NCBI GenBank assembly: GCA_018623505.1
Contig: JAAZVM010000010.1
Span: 1-10,299 of the forward strand
Length of the DNA stretch: 10,299 nt
Origin: Patescibacteria group bacterium
GTDB lineage: Bacteria; Patescibacteriota; Gracilibacteria; BD1-5; UBA6164
Direction of reading: 5' to 3'
The translations under genes were made by a program, and so were the position numbers. Position 1 is the stretch's first letter. Each line of letters opens with the position of its first letter. The notes beneath the pieces are model-generated. The model saw only the letters and a list, made by a program, of their open reading frames with translations. It was not told the DNA's origin and searched no databases. Of the stretch, positions 1 through 7,945 are shown piece after piece.

Positions 1-721
1 AAAGATTATTATAATCATAAGTAGAAGGAGAAGAGAAAAATCTAGGAGTAGTATCTATGCCCAAATCTGGTTGTATAAAGTCAAATGTTCTAAAGTTAAA
101 GTACCCTAAATCTATAAAAAGTTTTCAAACCATATCTTTTTTTGTAATGAATTCAGATCTTCAAATACAGTTTGAAAAACACTCTCTAGAGTCTGTAGAA
201 TGATTTCTATTATCCCCCATTACAAAAAACTCTCAATCTCATAAAGTATAAGTATGTGCTGACTTACTAGGTCAAACAAAAGTATATCAATTATTTTCTG
301 AGTTTAGATAATTTTCATCCAATTTAACGAAATCTGTTGTTTTTTCATTTTTTATAAAAACTTCTCATCACTCTATTTTTAAAGTATCTCAAGGAACTGC
401 TATGATTCTTTTTAAGAAATACTTTTTATTTTCATTTACATTTGGTTTAAAGACTATTACATCTCATCTATCTGGATTTGATAATATATAACTCAGCCTA
501 TCTACAATTATAAATTCTCTATCAAAATAAGAGCTATACATAGACTGACCACTTATTTGAAAAGGCATTGCTATAAAAGTTCTTATAATCATCACGACTA
601 CTATTATAAAGATTAAATCTTTAAAAAAATCTAAAACTTCATTTTTTGTATTTTCTTTAGAATTTGATTCTATATTTTCATCTGAAATATTTAAATCATT
701 TTCATTATTATTAACATTCAT
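1..721 (-). CDS. lepB: Signal peptidase I, 3' end outside window
   Basis: Type I signal peptidase, the membrane-bound serine protease that cleaves signal peptides from exported proteins. Read with TGA as Gly, the frame stays open from ATG at 719-721 to the window edge (about 240 residues, C-terminus missing). Residues 1-30 are a polar Asn/Glu-rich cytoplasmic stretch, and about 34-51 form a hydrophobic membrane anchor. The catalytic serine is Ser60 in SGQSM and the general base is Lys104 in FLKRIIAVPGD. The conserved GDNRNHSTDSR box lies at 169-179. Glycines at conserved places (the PGD motif, LGDGEF) are encoded by TGA. The part after the GDN box (about 60 residues) continues into an aromatic-rich stretch. 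The gene lies downstream of the large PKD protein on the same strand but is separated from it by a strong terminator, so it probably has its own promoter. No Shine-Dalgarno is seen. Family assignment is near certain. Confidence 0.95.
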
Positions 722-749
722 TAACTTTTATTTAATTATATTTTGAATA

Positions 750-776
750 ATTATATGTCTAAAAAAATAAAATCAA
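750..776 (-). promoter_or_regulatory. Possible lepB promoter
   Basis: On the minus strand TTGATT (771-776) and a perfect TATAAT (750-755) are 15 bases apart, which would start transcription about 20 bases before the lepB ATG. A second TATAAT lies at 735-740. The -35 element overlaps the terminator palindrome of the upstream gene, and the spacer is short. In such AT-rich DNA TATAAT occurs often by chance, so this is tentative. Confidence 0.35.
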
Positions 777-808
777 TAAAAAGTACCCCTTAAGGGGTAC
801 TTTTTATT
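775..808 (-). terminator. Perfect palindromic terminator overlapping the PKD gene stop codon
   Basis: A 34-base perfect inverted repeat has the core GTACCCC-TTAA-GGGGTAC flanked by A and T runs on each side. On the minus strand it follows directly after the PKD protein coding sequence, whose TAA stop (804-806) lies inside the left arm, and the GC stem is followed by TTTTTATT. This is a typical Rho-independent terminator. Being symmetric, it could also stop transcription entering from the other strand. Confidence 0.9.
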
Positions 809-3800
809 TATCATCATCAGTTTTTAACCAATCTGGTATTTTCATACCATCATCCCATAATTCACTTTCAGGATTATTGTTTGATTTTTTTTCTTCTTCT
901 TTTTTAGTTTCTACTTTTTTAACTTCTGTTTTTTTATCTTCTTTAATATTTGAAGATTTTTTAACTTCTGTTTTATTTTTAGTACTTGTTTTTTTAGAAG
1001 TTTTTGATGTTGATTTTTTTTCGGTAGTTTTTTTTGAAGAATCAGTATTTTTTTCAGACTCATTAGCATCAACTTTTAACCAATCTGGTATATCATCTCA
1101 TAAAGGAACTTTTTCTTCAGAATCTAAGCTAGTTAAATTATCTAAATCATCTTTTGTAAAGTCTTCTGGTAAAATATCTTTACTATTAACATCATTTTTA
1201 GATTCTTTTTTAACTTCTTCTGCTTTTGGTGTTTCTTTCTTTTCTACTTTTTTTGGTTCTTCTTCAAATGTTCATTTTAACCAATCTGGAACTCATCCAT
1301 CTTCTACTTTTAAGTCTTCTTTTGCTTCTTCATTTTTAGGTACTTCTTTTTTTTCTTCTACTTTTGGTGTTTCTTTCTTTTCTTCTTTTTTTGGTTCTTC
1401 TTCAAATGTTCATTTTAACCAATCTGGAACTCATCCATCTTCTACTTTTAAGTCTTCCTTTGCTTCTTCCTTTTTAGGTGCTTCTTTCTTTTCTTCTTCT
1501 TTTTTAATTTCTTCTACTTTTGGTGCTTCTTTGTTTTCTTCTTTTTTTGGTTCTTCATCAAATGTTCATTTTAACCAGTCTGGAACTCATCCATCTTCTA
1601 CTATTAAGTCTTCTTTTACTTCTTCCTTTTTAGATGTTTCTTTTTTCACCTCTTCTTTCTTAACTTCTTCTACTTTTGGTGATTCTTGTTTAATTTCTTC
1701 AAAACTACTATTCATAGAAAGTATATCATCATTTCAAGAATCTAATTCTATATCTAAATCAGAATCTTTTAAGCCTGTATTTTGAGTTTTATTTCAAGAA
1801 GTTTTATCAGTAACAAATTCAGAAAAAGACTTATTTTTATCTTTATTTGCAACTATATAAAAAACATAAAACAATCCAATTAATCAAGATAATATCAAAA
1901 TTATATAGAATATGAATTTAAGTATAGATATAATAACATCTATAAATCATCCTTCATCATCTACTCATTCTTGAGGCTCATTTATAACTTCTTGCTTATC
2001 TTCTTCTGGTATTTTAGATACTGAACCGTAAACCAAGGTTTTTAAAATAGCCTTAAAATCAGTTTTTTGTTTAGATGTCATAACTTCATCTGACTCTATA
2101 TTTTTCAATATTTGAGTTCAAAGTTCTCTATTTTCATCTATATTTGTATTATTTGATATAACTTCTAATTTTGAAACTAAAGCTTCTTTACAAGTTTTTC
2201 ATTCTTCTACTTCAGTTTCTCAGTTACAAGCTATAGAATCAGGAATAAGATTTTTTAATGCAGTAAAAGCTATAGCTTTTTCAGATTTATCGTTTTCTCA
2301 TTCAACCAATAATCATTCTAAAATGTCAATAATTTCAGTTCATCATGCAATTTCAGAATCATAAATATAACCTTCAAATTCTAGGATTATATTTGTTTTT
2401 TCTCTATCATCATACCATTCTTCTATAAGTTTTTGAACATACATAGTTCATTTTAACTTATGTTCTTTAGGGAAAGATGATACTTTTTCTTTTAGTTTTT
2501 CTAATTTCAATTTAGTAGATTCAGATAATCAATCTGTTTTAATAGAGTCTAAATCTATATTTTCTTCTTCTAGATAATTTTTTATAACCGTAATATCTTT
2601 TGATCATAAAACATTTCAAGAATTATCCAAAGTGTAAACTCTAATAGTTTGATTTTTAAAATTATTTAAATCTATTTTTATAGCAGAACCAGAAGTATAA
2701 GAATTTTGAGAAGCATTATCTTTATCGTCATCATTTCATCAATTTAAATCTGAATCGATTGATAAATCAAAGTCAGCAACATAATTTGATATACTTTCGT
2801 CCGAAGAAGCTATATAAAGATATAAATCATCTTCCTTTTCTATAGAAATAATTCCATTTTCTATACTATAATTTGATAAAACAGGAAAATCATCTTTTTT
2901 AACATTTATATAGTTAGAATAATCTTTAACGACTTTTTTAACTATTTCTTTTGTTTTTGTTCATTCAGTTATTTTTAATCTAACTAAGTGAACACTTTTT
3001 CAATCAGTATATGTATGTTTTACAGTTTCTGAACTATCATACATATTTCAATCTCATAAATCCCAAAAAACTTCATAATTTGATCAAATACTTTTATCCA
3101 TTAAAATTACATCATTTCAAACTGAAACAAAATCAAAATCAGGAGTAAGAGTATTTTCTACATTTATTTTAATTGTTTTTGTGTTTGAGTATCATTTATG
3201 TTTTACTTTTACTTTGGCATTTATTTCTCATGATTGTTTATATGAAAATGTAGCTACATTTGTATCAGTTTTTGTATCATAAAAACCATCTCAATCAAAA
3301 TCCCAAGAATACTCAGAACTTTTATTTAAACTATATCATAAAATATTTTCTACGTTTACAGTAAAAGTAACTTCATCACCTAGTCATATAGAATTATCAT
3401 CGACTTTTAAATCTATTAACGGAGTATTTATATTATCACCAACAAGAGGTATAGAGTATTTTGAGTCCTTTAAATCTCAAGTATTAAATCTTTCTCAATT
3501 ATTATCTTTCATAACAACTGCAAAGAAATATTCTCAAGCTATATTTGGAAGAACAAATGAAGTTGAGTTTCATCTAGTTGCTCTAAAATCTTGTGGACTT
3601 GGGTCTAAGTCAGTATAATAATACCATAAATATGATTGTATAACTCAGTCTAAATCTTTAGCTCATAATGCTGTTACATTTACGATAACAGGATCACTAT
3701 CTAAATCATTTACATCAATATCAAGTGATGAAAAAACTGGTTTAAGATTTTTTACAAAAATATTTATTTCTTCACTATCTTGTTTGCCATTTTTTATACT

Positions 3801-5870
3801 TTTTACTGTAAGTTTTACTTTTGAACAACCAAGTTCATCAAACCTTTTAGTTACATCTCTACTATCATATAAATCATTATTTATTTTCCATGAATATGTA
3901 AGACCTGTACTTTTTCAAGTTATATCTATACTTTCTTCTCAACTAAGAGTAAAAGAATCTACCCTATTAACAACATATGCTCATTCTCAATTACAAGCAT
4001 TTGCATCAAATGATACATTACCGCTTTGATTTTCTAAATTTATATAAGCATATGGAGTATCTGTCTCTCATATATACACTTTTTTTGAAAATGAATTTTC
4101 ATTATCATTTTCATCTATTACTTTTAGTTTTACTTGATATACTCATGACTCTTTAAATGAGTGTGAGATTTTTTCACTAGTTCATCACTCTATGTTACCA
4201 TCTCAAAAATCCCATTCAAAATATTTTGCATATTGAGAATCAGCTACAAATTGTAAGTTTTTATTTATTTGACTTACTCTTGGGTAAGGATAAAAATCTA
4301 ATGATAAAAGAGACTTAATATTTACTTTTTCTGAAACTTGAGCAGACATATCATCTGGATCTGTTACATATAAAGTAACACTATGATCAGATATATCATT
4401 AAAAGTATAATAACCATTTGAACCGTTATAATTTGGGTTATCTAGACTAACTCTAGCACCATTTATTTCCCAATCAAATCTAAGATTTCACTCATCAGTA
4501 AAATCTGGATCATAAGAAGAAGTGGCATCTAAAAATACAGTATTTGGTTTATTTGATTGTGGGATACTATATACAAATTTAGCAACTGGTTCTCTTGAGT
4601 TTATATAAATAACTTTTGTATCTACATCTCTTTCACCAGAAGGTTCTGTAACTTCTAATTTTACATTATAAGATCATTTATCATTGAAAGTATATGTAAA
4701 AGTAGAATTATTTTTTGAAAAAACTTCTTTATCATTTTTTAAATCTATGATTTTCCATACATACTTAAGATTATCATAAGAACCTGAAGGATTTGCTGTA
4801 AATGTGAATTTATCCCCCATAAATCATTGGTCTTTATTGTAACCTATTGTTGCAATTGGATTATTTATTTTTAGTAAAAATTTTCTTTCTACAGATTTTC
4901 ATTCATTTGTAGTAAGTTTTAGCTTTACAGTATATTCTCACTCTTTTACATATTTAACTCTTTCTAAGTTTGGGTCTCAGTTATATCTTTTTGTTATACC
5001 ATTACCGAAATCCCATTCTGTTCTTACAAATTTTGAAGAAGAAGTTGGACTTGAACTAGTAGCATCAAACAATAAACCATAAGAAGACTCTTCTGGAGTA
5101 AACTTTAACTCATCTTTTTCACCAAGTCTTTGAGAATTAACTTTTAGAATCATAGAAGCTATTTTTTCTTTAACTACTATGTTTCTTTTTAGTGTTAGAG
5201 GTAATACATCTGTATTTCCTAATGAATTTTTATGATTTGAAGTTACATCTAAAAACACTGTATGTGTACCTTCTTCTTTAAATACGTAACTAAAACCTAT
5301 TCTATTTGCTAAAACTTTTCTCTTTCAACCTTCACTTACCCACCAAGTATAATTATAATTTTCTAATTTTGTACCAGTTGGATCAACTACATTTGCTCTA
5401 AAACTTACAGTAAGTGGTGCATTACCTTCTGAAGGAGCAACATCAATACTTCATTTTATTTTTTGTATATTTACATTATCCAAATATGATTGAATTTTTG
5501 ATGTAATATCTTCAAAATATGAGCTATTTTCAGGGTATTTTAAACCTCTTTCAATAGAAGATTTAAGCTCTACATACAAGTTTTTGTTGGCCAAAGTTTG
5601 TGGAAGATAATTAAATCATTCTTTTGCATACCTCAATATATTATTAGCTTCTTGTGTACTTATCTTACCATCAACTGAAAACTTATGTTTTAAGTCGATA
5701 AACTCTTGAGTAATAATATATTGATAAATACCATAACTCCCCTTATAATTTTGAAGCTCAACTTGTGACATAGTTGTATAATCGATTTCATCATCAGCTG
5801 AAAAAGCATTATCACAATAGCTTATAGTAAGGAAAAATAAAGCAGTTATATGTAATATTTTCTTAAACAT
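804..5870 (-). CDS. Giant PKD-repeat surface protein with C-terminal membrane anchor and PDWLK-repeat tail
   Basis: One open frame of 1688 residues when TGA is Gly, ending in TAA. The ATG at 5868-5870 is preferred over an in-frame TTG two codons earlier. Residues 1 to about 25 are a signal peptide (MFKKILHITALFFLTIS..., likely cut near NAFSA). About 26-130 is a helical region. From about 140 to 985 lie nine PKD/Ig-like domains whose motif Trp residues are at 176, 286, 372, 467, 553, 661, 749, 856 and 936. The clearest cores are EWDFGNG, EWDFGDG, SWDFDGDGFYD and FWDLGDG, and the first domain starts with the PKD signature APLTVSF at 151. About 1090-1300 is charged and helical. A single membrane helix spans about 1319-1341. 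The last ~347 residues are a Lys/Glu-rich, probably disordered cytoplasmic tail with PDWLK at Trp 1432, 1484, 1530, 1597 and 1681. PKD domains usually mediate surface adhesion. The specific function is unknown; an adhesin or receptor for a host cell is my inference. Confidence 0.9.
1249..1660. repeat. Three imperfect tandem DNA repeats coding the PDWLK tail module
   Basis: Three closely similar copies begin near 1255, 1393 and 1549 (the GGTTCTTC landmark), giving unit lengths of 138 and 156 bases, both multiples of three. Each encodes a Lys/Glu-rich linker, then VEDGGVPDWLKGTF and an EEEPKK segment, corresponding to 46 and 52 residues. The length difference comes from extra Lys/Glu codons in the linker. 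Two further diverged PDWLK copies (near 1082 and 830) lie outside this block. The repeats keep frame and suggest expansion by slippage or unequal recombination under selection for the motif. Confidence 0.85.
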
Positions 5871-5901
5871 TTTCAAAAATTAGCAAATAGTTATTTAAAA
5901 T

Positions 5902-5930
5902 ATACTAACATAATAAAAAATCACAGGCAA
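5902..5930 (-). promoter_or_regulatory. Weak promoter candidate for the PKD protein gene
   Basis: The 226 bases between the divergent PKD gene and ssb (5871-6096) hold no gene. For the minus strand the best pair seen is TTGCCT (5925-5930) and TAGTAT (5902-5907) with a 17-base spacer, about 30 bases before the ATG. Both hexamers are poor matches. The start codon itself has only an A/T-rich leader and no Shine-Dalgarno. Confidence 0.22.
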
Positions 5931-6025
5931 AAATTGGCTATGTAATTTTAAGAATTTTAACTTGACTATTTTTAAGTTTTATTTAACTAGAGATATACGA
6001 CATATATACTTTTTTATATTTTTAT

Positions 6026-6053
6026 TTGCAAAAAATAGTATGTATAATATAAT
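6026..6053 (+). promoter_or_regulatory. Probable ssb promoter
   Basis: TTGCAA (6026-6031) is followed after 16 bases by TATAAT (6048-6053); a second overlapping TATAAT sits at 6043-6048. Transcription would begin near 6060, giving a leader of about 37 bases before the ssb ATG. It lies correctly in the divergent intergenic region. Confidence 0.6.
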
Positions 6054-6096
6054 AAAATAGCTTTAAACGGCTTTTTTATATAGTAACGACACGATT

Positions 6097-6543
6097 ATGG
6101 ATTTAAACAAGGCACAAATTATTGGTAGAATAACTCAAGACTTAGAGTTAAAGCAAACTCCAAATGGTCAAAATGTAGTAAGTTTTTCTGTTGCTACAAA
6201 CAGAAACTGGACTGACCAAAGTGGTATGAAACAAGAACAAGTAGAGTTTCACAACGTAGTATTATGGTGAAAACTAGCTGAAATAGCTCACGAATATATG
6301 TGAAAATGAAGAAAAGTATTTATAGAATGAAGACTTCAAACTAGAAACTGGGAGGCTCAAGATTGAACAAAGAGATATAAAACTGAGATAGTTTGAGAAA
6401 ATATGATTATGCTGGATTGAAAAAATGAAGGATGATCTGAAAACTCATATACAAGCAGCTGAGAATATAACTCTTCTCCAGCAGTTAAAAAAGCAGTTCC
6501 AAAACAAGAAGAAGAAATATCTATAGACGATATACCGTTTTAA
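6097..6543 (+). CDS. ssb: Single-stranded DNA-binding protein
   Basis: Binds single-stranded DNA during replication, repair and recombination and recruits partner proteins through its acidic tip. The 148-residue frame is normal length for bacterial SSB. Residues 1 to about 107 are the OB fold, starting MDLNKAQIIGRIT, with DNA-stacking aromatic candidates Trp38, Trp57 and Trp85 and the conserved segment FHNVVLWGKLAEIA. A low-complexity Ser/Glu/Lys linker follows, and the protein ends with the diagnostic tip DDIPF. Nine glycines are encoded by TGA, including those in LWGK, MGKG and IEGRL, where the family has Gly; this gene alone argues strongly for code 25. It is not next to rpsF or rpsR as in many bacteria and appears monocistronic, with its own promoter and a terminator just after the stop. 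The leader shows no Shine-Dalgarno. Confidence 0.98.
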
Positions 6544-6551
6544 TAAAAAAG

Positions 6552-6577
6552 AAACCCCCGGCAATGCCGGGGGTTTT
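6552..6577. terminator. GC-rich bidirectional terminator between ssb and the lipoprotein gene
   Basis: A perfect 11-base-pair stem (6552-6562 with 6566-6576, core CCCCCGGC/GCCGGGGG) closes a three-base loop. On the plus strand it is followed by TTTTATTAT and lies 8 bases after the ssb stop. On the minus strand it is followed by TTTCTTTTTTATTA, so it can end the converging lipoprotein transcript as well. Confidence 0.92.
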
Positions 6578-6592
6578 ATTATGCGTACCTCC

Positions 6593-6608
6593 TTAATACG
6601 CGTATTAA
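6593..6608. repeat. 16-base perfect palindrome at the lipoprotein gene stop
   Basis: TTAATACGCGTATTAA is its own reverse complement and contains the TAA stop of the lipoprotein gene. Its left half (6593-6604) matches 10 of 12 bases of TTATTATGCGTA at 6576-6587. On the minus strand AAGGAGG (6588-6594) follows it without a start codon at a usable distance. Function unknown; it may mark the edge of a transferred segment. Confidence 0.5.
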
Positions 6609-7753
6609 TCTAAGCCCTCCAATAAATCTTGAAGAAGATCATCAAGATCGGCAAGACTCTTGGATTTAAACTCAAAAACAGATTTATCGGGGGACAATTC
6701 ATTCCCCTGATAATCAGTGATTGAGTTAACAGTAAGTCTTACGAAAACATATTCACTTTGAAGTCCGTAGACATCAAAGTAAATATTATTTTGATCTGAG
6801 GGAAAATATTGTTCCTCAAACGAAAATTCATGATAAAGCTCGCCGTCTACAAATATTTCAACTTTATAGCTGATATACTTGTCATCGGTATTAGGACAAT
6901 AGAATTGAACTCGTCCGTAATAATTGTAGCTTTCGTTATACCATGAACCGAGAACCGGGTTTGAATCCAGGAAACAAGCTCCATCTTCAGGTTTAACAGA
7001 AACAAGCTCAACCTCTTCAAACTCAGTTAAATCGATATCAAGCTCCGCCAATATAAGAGACTCAAAGTCTGATGATGAAACATCGTAACAGACTGTTGAA
7101 TCATTCTCATAAATCAAACAAACTTGCTTAATAGAAGAGCCACCTACATGAAGATATGTGGATACATTGGAATACCCAGATTGTTGCCAATATATGGAAA
7201 CCTTTCTTTTATAGCCACCTTCCAAAACATAATAAATCTCTTTTGGAAACACACCGATATCTTCATAAAAAAGATATGACCTAATATTAATGCCTGAGTA
7301 AGGAAAGTTCTTGCCAAGCTCATACGAAGTATCTTCCTGGACTTCTATCTTTTTGACAAAGCTAGAAGCTACATGCTCACCCCATTGATCAAGAAGTATA
7401 GTTTTAATTTCATAATGTCCTTGAGGCAGATACAATTGAAACTCCTCATGATACCCTTTAAATAAAGGATTACAAGAATCCCAACTATAATCAATTATAA
7501 GACAGATTTCTACCGCCTGATCCATAACATCGTCATATGTGATGGATTGAGCTGATACAGATCCTTCTTGAGTCAGTCCACTATAAGGATAGAATGTAAC
7601 ATTGTATCCCTCAGGATTTCCCACTACAGGAGCCTCTTCAGTAACAGGTACTTCTCGAGCCAATTCAGGCTCGGAAGAAGAGTTCCCTCCTTCCCCACCG
7701 CAAGCGGTAAGAAAAAGAGAAAAAAAGATACAGAGATAGCTTAAAAATTTCAT
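6605..7753 (-). CDS. Putative lipoprotein of unknown function, probably acquired from a standard-code bacterium
   Basis: 382 residues ending in TAA. The start is the ATG at 7751-7753 because AAGGAG lies 7 bases before it; an upstream in-frame TTG is not supported. Residues 1-17 are a lipoprotein signal peptide (MKFLSYLCIFFSLFLTA) with lipobox LTAC, so Cys18 would be lipidated and followed by GGEGGNSSSEPE, a flexible tether. The remainder is acidic and Tyr/Ser-rich, predicted by eye to be mainly beta strands, with several Cys residues that could form disulfides (CLIIDYSWDSC, CLIYENDSTVC). It ends in a short acidic Leu-rich helix (LADLDDLLQDLLEGLD). I recognise no family. All 26 glycines use GGN codons and none uses TGA, unlike every other gene here, and GC is near 40% in a sampled stretch. 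Gene transfer, perhaps from a host or prey, is the best explanation; an assembly chimera must be excluded. Confidence 0.85.
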   Translation of the reverse strand: MKFLSYLCIFFSLFLTACGGEGGNSSSEPELAREVPVTEEAPVVGNPEGYNVTFYPYSGLTQEGSVSAQSITYDDVMDQAVEICLIIDYSWDSCNPLFKGYHEEFQLYLPQGHYEIKTILLDQWGEHVASSFVKKIEVQEDTSYELGKNFPYSGINIRSYLFYEDIGVFPKEIYYVLEGGYKRKVSIYWQQSGYSNVSTYLHVGGSSIKQVCLIYENDSTVCYDVSSSDFESLILAELDIDLTEFEEVELVSVKPEDGACFLDSNPVLGSWYNESYNYYGRVQFYCPNTDDKYISYKVEIFVDGELYHEFSFEEQYFPSDQNNIYFDVYGLQSEYVFVRLTVNSITDYQGNELSPDKSVFEFKSKSLADLDDLLQDLLEGLD

Positions 7754-7760
7754 AACTGTA

Positions 7761-7766
7761 CTCCTT
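7761..7766 (-). promoter_or_regulatory. Strong Shine-Dalgarno of the lipoprotein gene
   Basis: AAGGAG on the minus strand, 7 bases before the ATG at 7753. It fixes the start of the lipoprotein. None of the other start codons in the window has a comparable site. Confidence 0.85.
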
Positions 7767-7816
7767 GTACATTTTGGTTTTGGCAAAATTGCCGTCAGAA
7801 AATTTAGAGCAAAAAA

Positions 7817-7844
7817 ATTTTAACTAATCTTATATATTTGTCAA
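7817..7844 (-). promoter_or_regulatory. Near-consensus sigma-70 promoter of the lipoprotein gene
   Basis: On the minus strand a perfect TTGACA (7839-7844) and TAAAAT (7817-7822) are 16 bases apart. Transcription would start near 7809, leaving a leader of about 55 bases that contains a small GGCAA/TTGCC hairpin (7782-7793) and the Shine-Dalgarno. This is the best-matching -35 element in the window. Confidence 0.65.
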
Positions 7845-7866
7845 TAGTATTTTTTATTATAACTCT

Positions 7867-7872
7867 TATAAT
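7867..7872 (+). promoter_or_regulatory. Possible -10 element for dnaJ
   Basis: A perfect TATAAT 74 bases before the dnaJ ATG. No good -35 hexamer sits at the right distance (TTGTCA at 7838-7843 is 23 bases away). If used, transcription would start near 7879, just before the leader hairpin. No CIRCE-type operator is visible. Confidence 0.3.
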
Positions 7873-7889
7873 TATTCAACTTTACAAAA

Positions 7890-7916
7890 ACTGCTTTTTA
7901 TATAAAATCTAGCAGT
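7890..7916 (+). promoter_or_regulatory. Inverted repeat in the dnaJ leader
   Basis: ACTGCT (7890-7895) pairs with AGCAGT (7911-7916), enclosing a palindromic TTTTATATAAAA. On the plus strand a T-run (ATTTTTT) follows. It lies 30 bases before the dnaJ ATG, between the divergent lipoprotein and dnaJ genes. It could be an intrinsic terminator or attenuator, a protein-binding operator, or a temperature-sensitive leader structure. The sequence does not decide between these. Confidence 0.45.
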
Positions 7917-7945
7917 ATTTTTTAAATATTAACTTTAAGTAAAAA

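Noticed and set aside
464..721. Truncated signal peptidase or pseudogene ending at a TGA
   Set aside because: The frame continues past the TGA with the catalytic Lys and the GDN box, so the TGA is sense.
877..1785. Plus-strand 302-residue reading frame rich in Ser and Phe with internal repeats
   Set aside because: It is the antisense of the Lys/Glu-rich repeat tail of the PKD protein, whose frame continues 5 kb with PKD domains, signal peptide and terminator. The Ser/Phe richness is just the complement of Lys/Glu codons.
3784..4029. Plus-strand 81-residue reading frame
   Set aside because: Antisense to the PKD region; no signal, domain or start context.
4977..5258. Separate small minus-strand gene
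   Set aside because: It is a piece of the PKD protein between two TGA codons. The frame is identical and continues on both sides when TGA is Gly.
6581..6613. Ten-codon plus-strand ORF beginning ATG CGT
   Set aside because: Tiny, lies between a terminator and a converging gene, with no ribosome binding site or promoter.
7754..7786. Longer N-terminus of the lipoprotein starting at TTG 7786
   Set aside because: It would put polar residues before the signal peptide, while a perfect AAGGAG precedes the ATG at 7753.
7782..7793. Small GGCAA/TTGCC hairpin in the lipoprotein leader as a regulatory element
   Set aside because: Too short, with a loop of only two to four bases, and no further support.
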